DNA of 64,000 nt. Origin: Methylibium sp035476815. Lineage in GTDB: Bacteria > Pseudomonadota > Gammaproteobacteria > Burkholderiales > Burkholderiaceae_C. The stretch is from assembly GCA_035476815.1 (NCBI GenBank), contig DATILD010000094.1, positions 1 through 64,000 of the forward strand. The letters run 5' to 3'. This document shows, in pieces, positions 19,945-28,651 of the stretch (the first letter of the stretch is position 1; each line of letters begins with the position of its first letter). The notes beneath the pieces are model-generated. The model was given only the letters and a program-made list of their open reading frames with translations. It was not told the origin of the DNA and made no database searches. Position numbers and translations under genes: made by a program.

Positions 19945-20649
19945 ATGAGCCCATCCGCCGCCGCTGCCGACCGGCGCTTCTTCGGCATCGCGGCCGTCGT
20001 CGTCGCCCTCGTCGTGTTCGCGGGCTTCGCACGAACCTACTACCTGAAGCCAATCTTCGGTACGCCGGCGCTGTCCGGCCTGGTGCACGTGCACGGCGTG
20101 GTGATGACGCTCTGGTTCGCGCTGCTGATCGTGCAGGTGCGGCTCGTCGCCACCCACCGCACCGACCTGCACCGCAAGCTGGGCGTGGCCGGCGCGCTGC
20201 TCGCGCTGGCGGTGGTCTTGGTCGGCGTCGCCACCGCGATCACGGCCGCGCGGCTCGGCCACACGCCGGGACCGCCGCCGCTGGCCTTCCTGATCGTGCC
20301 GCTCACCGACATGCTGGTGTTCACGCTGCTGGTCGGCACGGGCCTCGCGCTGCGCCGTCGGCCGGCGGCGCACAAGCGCCTGATGCTGCTCGGCGGCGTC
20401 GGCATGCTCACCGCGGCGATCGCGCGGCTGCCGCTGCTGCCGCTGCTGCCGGGCGACATCATCGTCACCGCCATCAGCCTGACCGTCCTCGGGGTCGTGG
20501 TCTGCGTCGCGGTCGACACCTGGCGCCAGCGCCGCCTGCACCCGGCGCTGCTGGCCGGCGGGCTGCTGATCGTCGTGTCGTGGCCGCTGCGGCTGGCGCT
20601 GTCGGGCACGCCGACGTGGCAGCGCGTCGCGGGCTGGCTGATCGGCTGA
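19945..20649 (+). CDS. Uncharacterised multi-pass membrane protein
   Basis: 234 aa with about seven hydrophobic segments. Conserved-looking histidines sit at HVHGVVMTLWF near residue 48, at residue 67 in ATHRTDLHRKLG and again in AAHKRLMLLGG near residue 139, a layout reminiscent of b-type haem or copper-binding membrane proteins. I recognise it only as a type common in proteobacteria as a hypothetical protein. It follows trmB by 57 bp and is convergent with uppP, 12 bp away. No function is assigned. Confidence 0.7.
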   Translation: MSPSAAAADRRFFGIAAVVVALVVFAGFARTYYLKPIFGTPALSGLVHVHGVVMTLWFALLIVQVRLVATHRTDLHRKLGVAGALLALAVVLVGVATAITAARLGHTPGPPPLAFLIVPLTDMLVFTLLVGTGLALRRRPAAHKRLMLLGGVGMLTAAIARLPLLPLLPGDIIVTAISLTVLGVVVCVAVDTWRQRRLHPALLAGGLLIVVSWPLRLALSGTPTWQRVAGWLIG

Positions 20650-20661
20650 CGCGCGGCGGGC

Positions 20662-21528
20662 TCAGGCCTGCCAGTCGGCGAGGCCGGTCCAGGCGGTCAG
20701 CAGCACGATGCCGCCGAAGGCGATGCGGTACCACGCGAACGGCACGAAGTCGTGCGTGGACACGTAGCGGATCAGCCAGCGGATGCAGACCAGCGCACTG
20801 GCGAACGCCACCACGGTGCCGACTGCGAACATCGGTGCGTCGTCCCAGCGCAGCAGCTCGCGTTGCTGCCACACCGACCAGGCCCCGGCGCCCATCAGCG
20901 TCGGGATGCCGAGGTAGAAGCTGAACTCGGTCGAGGCCTTGCGCGAGAAGCCCAGCAGCAGCGCGCCGATGATGGTCGCGCCCGAGCGGCTGGTGCCGGG
21001 GAACAGCGCCAGGCATTGCAGCAGCCCGACCTTCAGCGCGTCGAGCGCGCTCATGTCATCGACCGTCTCGACGCGCGCGACGCGGCCGCCCTCGAGGTCG
21101 CGCTCGCCATAGAGCCGCCGGTGGCGCCGCTCGACCCACAGGATCGCGAAGCCGCCGACCACCAGCGCCAGCGCCACCGGCACCGGGCGGAACAGGTTCG
21201 CCTTGATCCAGCCGCCGAGCAGCAGCCCGAACACCACCGCCGGCACGAAGGCGATCCCCACGTTGGCCGCGAAGCGCCGCGCCACCGGGTCGTGGCCCAG
21301 GCCGGCGACGGTGCGGCCGAGCCGCTCGCGGTACTCCCAGACCACCGCGAACATCGCGCCGGTCTGGATCGCGATCTCGAACACCTTGGCATGCGCGCCA
21401 CTGAAGTCGAGCAGCGAGCCGGCGAGGATCAGGTGGCCGGTGCTGGAGATCGGCAGGAACTCCGTGATGCCCTCGACCAGGCCCATCACGGCCGCCTTCA
21501 GCAGCAAGACCCACGTCACACTGTCCAA
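20662..21528 (-). CDS. uppP: Undecaprenyl-diphosphatase (BacA/UppP)
   Basis: 288 aa, polytopic. Both diagnostic motifs are intact: EGITEFLPISSTGH at about residues 20-33 (catalytic Glu-rich motif) and FPGTSRSGATI near residue 178. The enzyme recycles undecaprenyl diphosphate for peptidoglycan and other glycan assembly and gives bacitracin tolerance. It is the last core gene before the lower-GC accessory region. Confidence 0.96.
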   Translation of the reverse strand: MDSVTWVLLLKAAVMGLVEGITEFLPISSTGHLILAGSLLDFSGAHAKVFEIAIQTGAMFAVVWEYRERLGRTVAGLGHDPVARRFAANVGIAFVPAVVFGLLLGGWIKANLFRPVPVALALVVGGFAILWVERRHRRLYGERDLEGGRVARVETVDDMSALDALKVGLLQCLALFPGTSRSGATIIGALLLGFSRKASTEFSFYLGIPTLMGAGAWSVWQQRELLRWDDAPMFAVGTVVAFASALVCIRWLIRYVSTHDFVPFAWYRIAFGGIVLLTAWTGLADWQA

Positions 21529-21685
21529 GCCAGGCTCCCGGCGGCAAAGCCGGGGATGTTACCGGCGCGGTCGCGGCCCGGGGGCGTCGGATGACGAGAG
21601 CTGGACTCTCTCGCTGGGAAGCTGGCGTTCGACATGAGCGGCAGGTGTAGGCCGCAGGTCGGTGGCTAGCGCAGTGCGCGTGACC

Positions 21686-21707
21686 GTCGAGTGGACGTTC
21701 ACTCGAC
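21686..21707. repeat. Perfect 8-bp hairpin at the left edge of the accessory region
   Basis: gtcgagtg (21686-21693) pairs exactly with cactcgac (21700-21707) across a 6-base loop. It lies about 60 bp beyond the end of the dioxygenase gene, where the catabolic operon's transcript would end, so it may be a terminator stem, but no T-tract follows on the minus strand. The space 21529-21764 contains no gene, no tRNA and no recognisable attachment site. Confidence 0.5.
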
Positions 21708-21764
21708 AGGACGCGGATCGGAAGCTTGGGCGGCATTACGTTCCGCTGATTACGTGTTGATGTA

Positions 21765-22700
21765 CTAGGTTTCGCTGTTGTGGAAGAAGTAGGCTGGCAC
21801 ATCAGGTCCCCACAAGTACAACGAGTCTTCTGGAGGATGATCTCCCGTCGGCCACGACATGCCAGTTGCAATGAAGTCGATGTCGGCGGAGTACTCTGCG
21901 AAAGACCCCCATGGGTCCCGCACGTAATGGAAATAGTTCGACCCCAGGACGTGCCGCCCAGTGCCCCACCCTTCTGTGTAGCCCGCCCTGCGCATCTGCT
22001 CGCCACCCTTGCCGACTGCGTCGATGCCGTCGACGTCCCAGGAACTGTGATGCCAACCTCGCGCGCTGCTCGAAGCGAACGCCACCAGGTGGTGGTCCGA
22101 GCCGTGGCGACCGTGCATGAAGGCGACCGCATCGCGCGAACGGTCTGACAAGCGCAGTCCGAGAGCGAGCCCGTAGAAGTTGATCGCACGGTTGATGTCA
22201 GGGGTGAACATCAGCACGTGCGAGAGCCGGGTCGGTTGCGTACGCGCCGCCAGCGCCCGGCCTGTCACCCCGCGCTGGCCGGCGCGAGGCAAGGCATGTG
22301 TCTGAGTGCGCAGTCCGCTGGGCGTGACCTTCGGACCCGGCCGGAGCTGGAGCAGATTCCCGTCCGGATCCGTGAACCACAGTCCGTTCCCATCGGTGTA
22401 CGGTGCGCCATCCGCCAGACACGCACCGTGGGCGAGCACCTGTTCGACCAGCGGCTCGTACTCGTCGTTCCAGCTGCCGAGGCTGAGATAAGCCAAGCGC
22501 TTCGACGGCCCCTCGAAGATCTTCGCCCAGACATGTGGGCTGCCGAAGGCCCGCAACTCGAGCACGCTGTCACAGCGGGCCACATCCAGACCGAAGTTGA
22601 CGAAGAAGTCGTAAGCCTTCGAAAGGGATGGAACTTCAAGCGCGAAGTGGTCGATCGAGTGCACTCCGTACCGGGTTTCACCAGGACGATTCCAGGCCAT
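21765..22700 (-). CDS. Extradiol ring-cleavage dioxygenase, two-domain VOC type I
   Basis: 311 aa with two VOC modules (about 12-125 and 155-285). The C-terminal module has the expected iron ligands: H161 in SHVLMF, H217 or H218 in GWHHSSWDV and E269 in FAEYSAD; spacing matches BphC-type enzymes. H203/H204 fits the position of the second-sphere catalytic histidine. The enzyme should cleave a catechol next to its hydroxyls using Fe(II) or Mn(II). It is the last gene of a three-gene unit with a phenol hydroxylase and a fumarylacetoacetase-fold enzyme. The start has gaggag upstream. Its substrate is unknown. Confidence 0.85.
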   Translation of the reverse strand: MAWNRPGETRYGVHSIDHFALEVPSLSKAYDFFVNFGLDVARCDSVLELRAFGSPHVWAKIFEGPSKRLAYLSLGSWNDEYEPLVEQVLAHGACLADGAPYTDGNGLWFTDPDGNLLQLRPGPKVTPSGLRTQTHALPRAGQRGVTGRALAARTQPTRLSHVLMFTPDINRAINFYGLALGLRLSDRSRDAVAFMHGRHGSDHHLVAFASSSARGWHHSSWDVDGIDAVGKGGEQMRRAGYTEGWGTGRHVLGSNYFHYVRDPWGSFAEYSADIDFIATGMSWPTGDHPPEDSLYLWGPDVPAYFFHNSET

Positions 22701-22725
22701 GGTTCTCTCCTCAGAGTCCGTTCGA

Positions 22726-24483
22726 TCAAGCATTGAGGGCCAACACCTGGCGCAGCACCTGCTCGAGCCTCGATGCGAACTCGGTTTGTTCTCCGAGGTC
22801 CTGAACTCGCCACGCCACGTGCCGGTCGGGTCGCACGAGCAGGCAGCCGGCCTCCGTGATGCCAGACAGCGTGTGCCAACGACCGTACACATCCTGCGCA
22901 TCGCAGCTCGGCCCACCAATTGACACGACGTCCAGATCGACGCCGATCCGAAGCGCGACCTTGTGAGCGACCTCACGCCACGCTCCGCCGCCGATCCCGA
23001 TCAGCAGCGTGAAACGCCCTCGCCCGACGAGATCAAGAGTCGATACCCGCTCCTGTCCACGCTGCAGCCAGGCATGCGGCAAGGAAGCGCCTGGAAACGT
23101 CGTGGGATGGTGGTACAGCTCCGGATCCCGCGTCGGTGCAGGACGCTCACTGCCATCGGCCACCACCGCCTGGGAAGCGTAGACCTGTCCGAGTTCTACG
23201 CCGTGGCAGTTGAACTGATAGTTCTGCAGCCGCACCGCGCTGTGCAGCGCCTCGCGCCGTTCGCGGCCACGTGTGGAATCGCTGAACAGTTCTTCGACGT
23301 TGGCCCATCCAGCCCGCTCGTCCTGACCAGGCGCGAAGCCCAACGCATCGGAAATCGGGAGCATGTCCCGCACGGATTGCATCGCCCGGTTGACGACCTG
23401 CTCGCCCACCGGTTGGCGCTCCTGCGTGTAGGTGTCGAGCAGTGTTACTCCGGCCCGCCCCTTGAGCACCATCGCCAGCTTCCACGACAGATTGAAGGAG
23501 TCCTGGACACAAGTGTTGGTGCCAAGGCCATTCGCGGGCGGGTGGCGGTGAGCAGCATTGCCTGCGATCAGCACCCGCCCCTTGTTCATGTTCTTCGCGA
23601 CCACCTGATTGATGGTCCACTTGGAGACCGCTTTGATCTTCACGGAAATCGACGCGTCGCCGATGGTGGCACGGGCGCGCTCGGTGACAGCGGCTTCGCT
23701 GAGATCCGGCTCGCCCTGGCTGGGGTCGTACATGAAGAGCAGAACCCATTCGGTCCAGGGTCTCACGCTGATCCAGGTTCCGCTTCCGACCCAGTAGTTG
23801 TTACCAGGCTGCGTCATCCAGAAGAGGACGCCTGGACGATGGGCCACGTACTTTGTGAGGTCGGCCTCGATCCACACGTTGACGGCCGCGCCGAGCCCCA
23901 TCTGGCCGTCCGTCGGAAAGCCGATCTCCTTGACAACCACGCTGTTGTCCCCGTCCCCCCCGATCGCGTACTGCGACACGACCTCGAACAGTTCGCCGCT
24001 GATGCGGTCGCGGCAGATCGAGTACACCGCTTCTGCATCCTGCTTCATCGAGACGAGCTCGGTGTTGAAAAGGAAGCTTGCGCCGCGTTCGCGAGCCACG
24101 TCCAGAAGGACCGGCTCCATCAGATGCTGAGGGATGTTGCACATGCTCGACGGGCTGGCCAGTTCATAGTCTGCTCGCCGCTCCGGGCCCGAACCCCACG
24201 TCTGCAGGCGTGCGATCTCGGTCCCCGCAAAACTTGTGGCCCAAACGTTGTTGCTCATCAGCTCGTTCGGCGTGGCCGCCTGCTTGATGCGCTCTTCGAT
24301 GCCCAGGTCGCGAAAGACCTCCATCGTCCGCTGGTTGGTGATGTGCGCCCGAGGTGAGTTCGCCGTCCCCGGGTAGCGGGTGATGGCGAGGACTTCGATG
24401 CCTTGCGTTGCAAGCAGGCATGCGGAAGACAGGCCGGTAGGACCGGCGCCGACGATGAACACGGGAATGTTGATCTTGCGCAT
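22726..24483 (-). CDS. FAD-dependent aromatic monooxygenase, TfdB/PHBH family
   Basis: 585 aa. The FAD-binding GAGPTG is at 12-17, the middle DG-type motif is IGGDGDNS near 174-181, and the third motif reads GNAAHRHPP at 308-316 followed by NGLGTNTCVQDSFNLSWKLA. The last stretch is typical of the 2,4-dichlorophenol 6-monooxygenase (TfdB) branch. The usual GDAAH aspartate, which contacts the FAD ribose, is Asn (N309, codon aat). A C-terminal thioredoxin-like domain (about 420-585) is present. The enzyme probably hydroxylates a phenol ortho to its OH, making the catechol for the downstream dioxygenase. Confidence 0.85.
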   Translation of the reverse strand: MRKINIPVFIVGAGPTGLSSACLLATQGIEVLAITRYPGTANSPRAHITNQRTMEVFRDLGIEERIKQAATPNELMSNNVWATSFAGTEIARLQTWGSGPERRADYELASPSSMCNIPQHLMEPVLLDVARERGASFLFNTELVSMKQDAEAVYSICRDRISGELFEVVSQYAIGGDGDNSVVVKEIGFPTDGQMGLGAAVNVWIEADLTKYVAHRPGVLFWMTQPGNNYWVGSGTWISVRPWTEWVLLFMYDPSQGEPDLSEAAVTERARATIGDASISVKIKAVSKWTINQVVAKNMNKGRVLIAGNAAHRHPPANGLGTNTCVQDSFNLSWKLAMVLKGRAGVTLLDTYTQERQPVGEQVVNRAMQSVRDMLPISDALGFAPGQDERAGWANVEELFSDSTRGRERREALHSAVRLQNYQFNCHGVELGQVYASQAVVADGSERPAPTRDPELYHHPTTFPGASLPHAWLQRGQERVSTLDLVGRGRFTLLIGIGGGAWREVAHKVALRIGVDLDVVSIGGPSCDAQDVYGRWHTLSGITEAGCLLVRPDRHVAWRVQDLGEQTEFASRLEQVLRQVLALNA

Positions 24484-24515
24484 GGCGTGCGTCCTTGAAG
24501 TTCGAGCGAGAAGCT

Positions 24516-25379
24516 TCAGGCGGATTCGGGGTGGTGCTCGTCCCGAATGGTGTTGCGCAGCACACCGATGCGCTCGATCTGGACCTCCACCTCGTCACCG
24601 TCCTTCATGTACTGCTTCGGCGTACGCCCGAATCCGACACCCGCGGGTGTTCCGGCAAAGATGACATCCCCCGGCTCCAGCGTGATGGCTTCACTGACCG
24701 TCGCGATGATCGTGGCGACATCGAAGATCATGTGCTCCGTACTGGAGGACTGCACGGTTTCGCCGTTGAGCCGCGTCTCGATTTTCAGCCCGACGCCCCC
24801 AAGCGGAAGTTCGTCCGCGGTCACGACATAGGGCCCCCACGTGCCGGTGCCGTCGAAGTTCTTGCCCACGGTCCATTGCGGCGACTTGAACTGGTACTCG
24901 CGCACTGAGATCTCGTTGCCGACCGCATAGCCGAAGACGCACTCCAGCGCCCGCTCCTTCGAGATGTGCCGCCCGCCCTGCCCCAGCACCACCACCATCT
25001 CGCCTTCGTAGTCGAGGGAGTCGCTGATCGCGGGACGCCTCACGATGGCCTGGTGGGCTCCGAGGCTGGTCGAGGCCCGCAGGAAGAGCGTCGGGTAGTC
25101 GGGCTGCTTGTAAGGACTCTCCGCCGTATGGTCGGCGTAGTTGAGGCCGACGCACAAGGTCTTGGGCGGTTCCGCAATGGGGGAGAGGAAGGTCACCTGC
25201 GATGGATCCACGGTCCGGGTGCTTTCGGCCAGGAGAGCCCGCAGGCCGCTGACACCCACGCCGCGCCGAAGAAGGTCGCCCAGGTCGACGTCCTCCCCGG
25301 TGTCGAACAGGGCCAGCCCCTGGTCGGTAAGCGCGCCGGTATGGCGCCGGCCCTCGAGGAGGAAGGAGGCAATCTTCAT
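24516..25379 (-). CDS. Fumarylacetoacetate hydrolase-family protein
   Basis: 287 aa. The FAH core begins at CVGLNYADHTAES near residue 76; metal ligands E125 and E127 are in LDYEGEMVV. The third ligand position, usually Asp in NDVSAR, reads NEISVRE with E156, an unusual but possibly functional acidic substitute. The family includes acylpyruvate hydrolases and the decarboxylases and hydratases of meta-cleavage pathways. As first gene of the unit with a hydroxylase and an extradiol dioxygenase, it probably acts on the ring-cleavage product. The start (MKIASFLLEG) is the family norm. Confidence 0.83.
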   Translation of the reverse strand: MKIASFLLEGRRHTGALTDQGLALFDTGEDVDLGDLLRRGVGVSGLRALLAESTRTVDPSQVTFLSPIAEPPKTLCVGLNYADHTAESPYKQPDYPTLFLRASTSLGAHQAIVRRPAISDSLDYEGEMVVVLGQGGRHISKERALECVFGYAVGNEISVREYQFKSPQWTVGKNFDGTGTWGPYVVTADELPLGGVGLKIETRLNGETVQSSSTEHMIFDVATIIATVSEAITLEPGDVIFAGTPAGVGFGRTPKQYMKDGDEVEVQIERIGVLRNTIRDEHHPESA

Positions 25380-25440
25380 AGTCGAATCCTTGAGCGAGCG
25401 GCTGAACGGCCTGCGCGTCCAGCGTACGAACCGGTGGTAA

Positions 25441-25500
25441 CGGCGAAATAATATTCTCACCAACTAAAAATATATCTTAGTGCTTACACCTATACATGTA
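25441..25500. promoter_or_regulatory. AT-rich divergent promoter/operator region, gntR versus catabolic unit
   Basis: This is one of the few AT-rich stretches in the window. On the minus strand it reads aagatatatttttag and, nearer the operon, agaatattattt, both usable as -10 sequences. A short palindrome tacatgta lies at 25493-25500. The aaatatat core recurs in front of the two other island operons (28561-28610 and 37632-37670). It is a plausible binding site for the GntR regulator encoded next to it. Inference only. Confidence 0.5.
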
Positions 25501-25549
25501 GCCATGTCTCATGTGTTGAGCTAGATTTGCAGTGCCCCCACCGATTTCT

Positions 25550-26245
25550 ATGAACACCGACACCTCGACTGCGCGCACCATGGCTTCCTCGTTGGCGCTC
25601 AGCCTGCGCACCGACATCATTCGCGGTACGTTGCCGCCCGGGTCCAAGCTGCCAATCAAGGAGCTGTGTGACCGCTACAGCGTCAGCGCCATCCCGATGC
25701 GCGAGGCGTTGTCTCGTCTCGCGACGAGCGGCTTCGTCGTCGCGGAAGACCAGCGTGGCTTCCGCGTCTCGGAAGTGTCGGCAGAAGAACTGACCGACAT
25801 CACGGAGGCGCGCATCCACGTCGAATGTGAGGCGCTGCGGCGCGCCATCGAGCGCGGTTCTCTTGACTGGGAGGAGAAGCTCGCCGGCGCTCATCACCGA
25901 CTCAGCCGCCTGCCGATGCTCGCCAAAGGGCAATCCGGCGTGACCGAGGAGTGGGAGCGAGCCAACACGGCTTTCCACTCGGCGTTGATTGCAGGTTGCG
26001 GCTCGAAGTGGCTGCTGACACTGTCCGAGCTGCTGCGAGACCAGACCGCACGGTACAGGCACCTGTCGGTTGCTCGCGAACCGAGACCCAGCAAGGGCAA
26101 ATCCTCGGCCCCTACTCGGGATGTGCCGATGGAGCACCAGCAGATCGCAGAGGCCGCCCTCGCCCGCGATGCTCATCGTGCCTGCGCGCTGCTTGCGGAG
26201 CATTTCAGGACAACCACACAGATGGTCCTCGGCAGGGGCACCTGA
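25550..26245 (+). CDS. GntR-family transcriptional regulator with FCD domain
   Basis: 231 aa from this ATG; a GTG at 25532 would add six residues, and neither has a clear ribosome-binding site. A winged helix (about 17-75) has the GntR pattern IIRGTLPPGSKLPIKELCD then VSAIPMREALSRLATSGFV. The C-terminal FCD domain (about 85-220) has candidate metal/ligand residues D83, H133 (AFHSALI), H186 (MEHQQI) and H208 (LAEHF). FCD regulators usually repress catabolic genes and are released by an organic acid. It is divergent from the FAH-monooxygenase-dioxygenase unit and probably controls it and itself. Confidence 0.85.
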   Translation: MNTDTSTARTMASSLALSLRTDIIRGTLPPGSKLPIKELCDRYSVSAIPMREALSRLATSGFVVAEDQRGFRVSEVSAEELTDITEARIHVECEALRRAIERGSLDWEEKLAGAHHRLSRLPMLAKGQSGVTEEWERANTAFHSALIAGCGSKWLLTLSELLRDQTARYRHLSVAREPRPSKGKSSAPTRDVPMEHQQIAEAALARDAHRACALLAEHFRTTTQMVLGRGT

Positions 26246-26337
26246 AGACAACTGCCGCCGCACTGGCCGTTGGATCACCGCGGTGCCACTGGACTGGGGC
26301 GTAACAACCCCGGACGGTTGCTCTGGTTCCTTGGCGT

Positions 26338-26359
26338 GCCGCAGCCTGCCGGCTGCGGC
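26338..26359. terminator. Hairpin between convergent gntR and cytochrome genes
   Basis: A perfect 9-bp GC stem (26338-26346 with 26351-26359, loop tgcc) lies in the 185-bp space between two convergent genes. No T-tract is present on either side. Position suggests a shared stop for both transcripts. The rest of 26246-26430 is non-coding. Confidence 0.45.
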
Positions 26360-26430
26360 CAACGATCAGCCACAGGCCTGGCTGGCTTCGGCGGACGTCG
26401 CGCCGGACCGCTGCGACCGCCACAGTACCG

Positions 26431-26802
26431 CTACTTCAAACTGGAGAGGTAGTCGACGATCAGCTTGCGCTTGCGCGGGTTGTCCTGGAAATAGGTCATG
26501 CCGTTGCCCGGGGCGACACTTTGTGTATCAGTCAGCCAGCGGTCCATCAGGTCAGTGTCCCAGGGCTTGCCGGTGAGGACCCTGCGATAGCCCTCGGAGT
26601 AGGAGAAGCCCTCGGCTGCACCACCTTTGCGGCCGATGATCCCAAACAGGTTAGGCCCGACGCCATGAGGCTCCCCTTTGCCGAGCGTATGGCATTGCAT
26701 GCACTGCGCGCGCACCAGCTTCTCGCCGGGCAAGACCTCCTGGGCCGTCGCCATACCCCAGACGCTCGCCCACAACAACGACAACAACAGTCCACGGGTC
26801 AT
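26431..26802 (-). CDS. Periplasmic class I cytochrome c
   Basis: 123 aa. A signal peptide (about 1-20, ending ATAQ) precedes one haem site CMQCH near residues 34-38; the distal Met ligand is probably in GNGMTYF near residue 99. The start ATG overlaps the stop of the upstream flavoprotein dehydrogenase by one base, so it is almost certainly that enzyme's electron acceptor. It resembles small cytochromes of the c550/c552 type that pass electrons to the terminal oxidase. Confidence 0.9.
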   Translation of the reverse strand: MTRGLLLSLLWASVWGMATAQEVLPGEKLVRAQCMQCHTLGKGEPHGVGPNLFGIIGRKGGAAEGFSYSEGYRRVLTGKPWDTDLMDRWLTDTQSVAPGNGMTYFQDNPRKRKLIVDYLSSLK

Positions 26803-28532
26803 CACACTCTCCGGGGTTCTTTGTGGATCGCATGCGCTGCGCGGTAGGCGAAGGCGATGATGGGGCCGAGGGTTGCCCCTCCGGCCCAGTACGCCCCCCC
26901 CGAGGCCGAGGCTACGCAGTTCCCGACGCCGTACAGCCCAGGAATCGGCCGATTGCTCACGTCGAGCACCTGACCGTCCGGATTGGTCTTGGGACCGCCC
27001 TTCGTGTCCAGCGTGCCCCCCGTCACCAGTGCCGCGTAATATGGTCCCTCCGCACTCAAAGGCCACATCGTCGGATTCGCCCGCCCCGGTTCGTCCTTCA
27101 CCTCGCCGTTGAACATCTTTTCGACCATCCTGTCGCCCCGATGGAAGTCAAGATCCACGCCTGAGCGGGCGAAGTCGTTGTACCGGCCGATCGTTGCGCG
27201 CAGCTTCATCAAGAAGTCGTCCGCCAGCGCCAATCCACCAGTGACCGCCTGGTACTTCCTGAGACGGTCCGCGATGGCCGCCGCAAGCTCCTCGAGAGTC
27301 TGCCCCTTGATCACATGGCGATCATCCGCACTTGGCGGGACGATCAGGCGCCCGTAGTCCGTACTTGCGCTGTGCTGCTGAGACCGCTGATCCCAGATCG
27401 AGAAGAGCACAAGGTTCGGGTACTCCGCCTTCTGGCCGTCCCACTCGAAGAACTTTCTGGCGATCTCGTTATAGCTGAGCTTCTCGCTCACGACACGTTG
27501 ACCGTACTTGTTCACGAAGATCATCGAGTCGCCGGCCACCGAGAACATGCCCGACATCGATCCGTCCTTGGTTACGGCCTTCTCCAACGAGACCGGACAC
27601 ATCCAGGCATGGTTCATGTTGCGCAGCTGGACACCGAGCGTTGACGAGATCCGGACGAAGTCCCCCTCGTTGGTCTGCACCGCGCAGCCACCGTAAACCG
27701 GTACATCCAGAAAGTTCTTGCGCAGCTCCGGGTCGTGGGTGAAGCCGCCGGTAGCAAAGATCACACCCTTGCGCGCCCGCACTCGCACCACGCCGTCATC
27801 GGTCTGCGCTTCCACCCCGATGACTGCACCGTGACTGTCGCGAACGACACCGACAACCCGGTGCTCCGTCTTGATCACAACTCCGTCGCGCCTCGCAGCG
27901 GCAGACAATGTTCTGGTGGCGACCTGTCCTCCGTCGACCATGCTCGCCGCACCGTCCTTTGGAAACAGCACGCGCCCCACGCGCCCCTTGCCGCCGAGTT
28001 CATAGAAATAGTCGGGAACCGCCGCCACGTGCCGGTACGGCAGGGCACCCTTGCTCGCCAACAGATCAGCTGCCGGCGCAGCGCTCTGATAGATGGCCTC
28101 GCACATCGCGGCTTCCCAATCTCCAAGCCCGAACTTCGGTAGCGTGGGATTGAAGGTTCGCGGCGCGGTCAGGCGGGCGACGTAGCGAAGGAAGTCCTCC
28201 TGCGAATCCTCCTGTCCCGCCGCTCGCATCGCCGAGTTGTTCGGGACCCAGTACCAGTAGGCCGCCTTGAAAGAGGTTCCCCCGAGGGTCGCGGCCTTCT
28301 CGAGCACCATGACGGAGTTGCCCAGCCACCGACTGAACAGCGCCGCAGGCAGACCGCCGCCTCCGCCACCGCAGACAACAACGTCGACCGTCGCATCGAA
28401 CCGCTCCGGGGCGGCCGCCCCTGCTGCATGCGTGACGCCGAGCCCGCTGGCGAGCGCCACCGGCGCCGCACCTGCCTGCCGAATGAACGCACGCCGCGCT
28501 GACCGCACCCTGTCCACAAGTTGCTTCGCCAC
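26802..28532 (-). CDS. Tat-exported FAD-dependent dehydrogenase (KstD/fumarate reductase-like)
   Basis: 576 aa, GTG start. The leader SARRAFIRQA plus a hydrophobic Ala-rich stretch is a likely twin-arginine signal, so the folded flavoprotein would act in the periplasm. FAD-binding motifs are VVVCGGGGGGLPAAL near residue 49 and a C-terminal GNCVASASGGAYWAGGATLG typical of FAD_binding_2 proteins such as 3-ketosteroid dehydrogenases and fumarate reductase flavoproteins. It should introduce a C=C bond next to a carbonyl or reduce one; the co-translated cytochrome c argues for oxidation. The substrate is unknown. Confidence 0.83.
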   Translation of the reverse strand: MAKQLVDRVRSARRAFIRQAGAAPVALASGLGVTHAAGAAAPERFDATVDVVVCGGGGGGLPAALFSRWLGNSVMVLEKAATLGGTSFKAAYWYWVPNNSAMRAAGQEDSQEDFLRYVARLTAPRTFNPTLPKFGLGDWEAAMCEAIYQSAAPAADLLASKGALPYRHVAAVPDYFYELGGKGRVGRVLFPKDGAASMVDGGQVATRTLSAAARRDGVVIKTEHRVVGVVRDSHGAVIGVEAQTDDGVVRVRARKGVIFATGGFTHDPELRKNFLDVPVYGGCAVQTNEGDFVRISSTLGVQLRNMNHAWMCPVSLEKAVTKDGSMSGMFSVAGDSMIFVNKYGQRVVSEKLSYNEIARKFFEWDGQKAEYPNLVLFSIWDQRSQQHSASTDYGRLIVPPSADDRHVIKGQTLEELAAAIADRLRKYQAVTGGLALADDFLMKLRATIGRYNDFARSGVDLDFHRGDRMVEKMFNGEVKDEPGRANPTMWPLSAEGPYYAALVTGGTLDTKGGPKTNPDGQVLDVSNRPIPGLYGVGNCVASASGGAYWAGGATLGPIIAFAYRAAHAIHKEPRRV

Positions 28533-28560
28533 CCGAACTCCTGCGTAAGAGATGCTGCCG

Positions 28561-28610
28561 ATAAGATCGGCATAAATATATATTTACTGGCCGAGATATA
28601 TATACAGCAG
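28561..28610 (-). promoter_or_regulatory. AT-rich promoter element of the flavoprotein-cytochrome unit
   Basis: Two related blocks, ataaatatatattta and agatatatataca, lie 30-80 bp upstream of the GTG start in otherwise GC-rich DNA. They offer several TATATT-like -10 sequences on the minus strand and share the aaatatat core with the elements at 25441-25500 and 37632-37670. Confidence 0.45.
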
Positions 28611-28651
28611 TTTCCCCTAGACCTGCCCGGCCCCCTGCGACAGCGCGTGGC

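Noticed and set aside
21529..21764. Island attachment site at uppP
   Set aside because: Only an 8-bp hairpin is present; no matching sequence was found at the right edge, and no integrase or tRNA is nearby.
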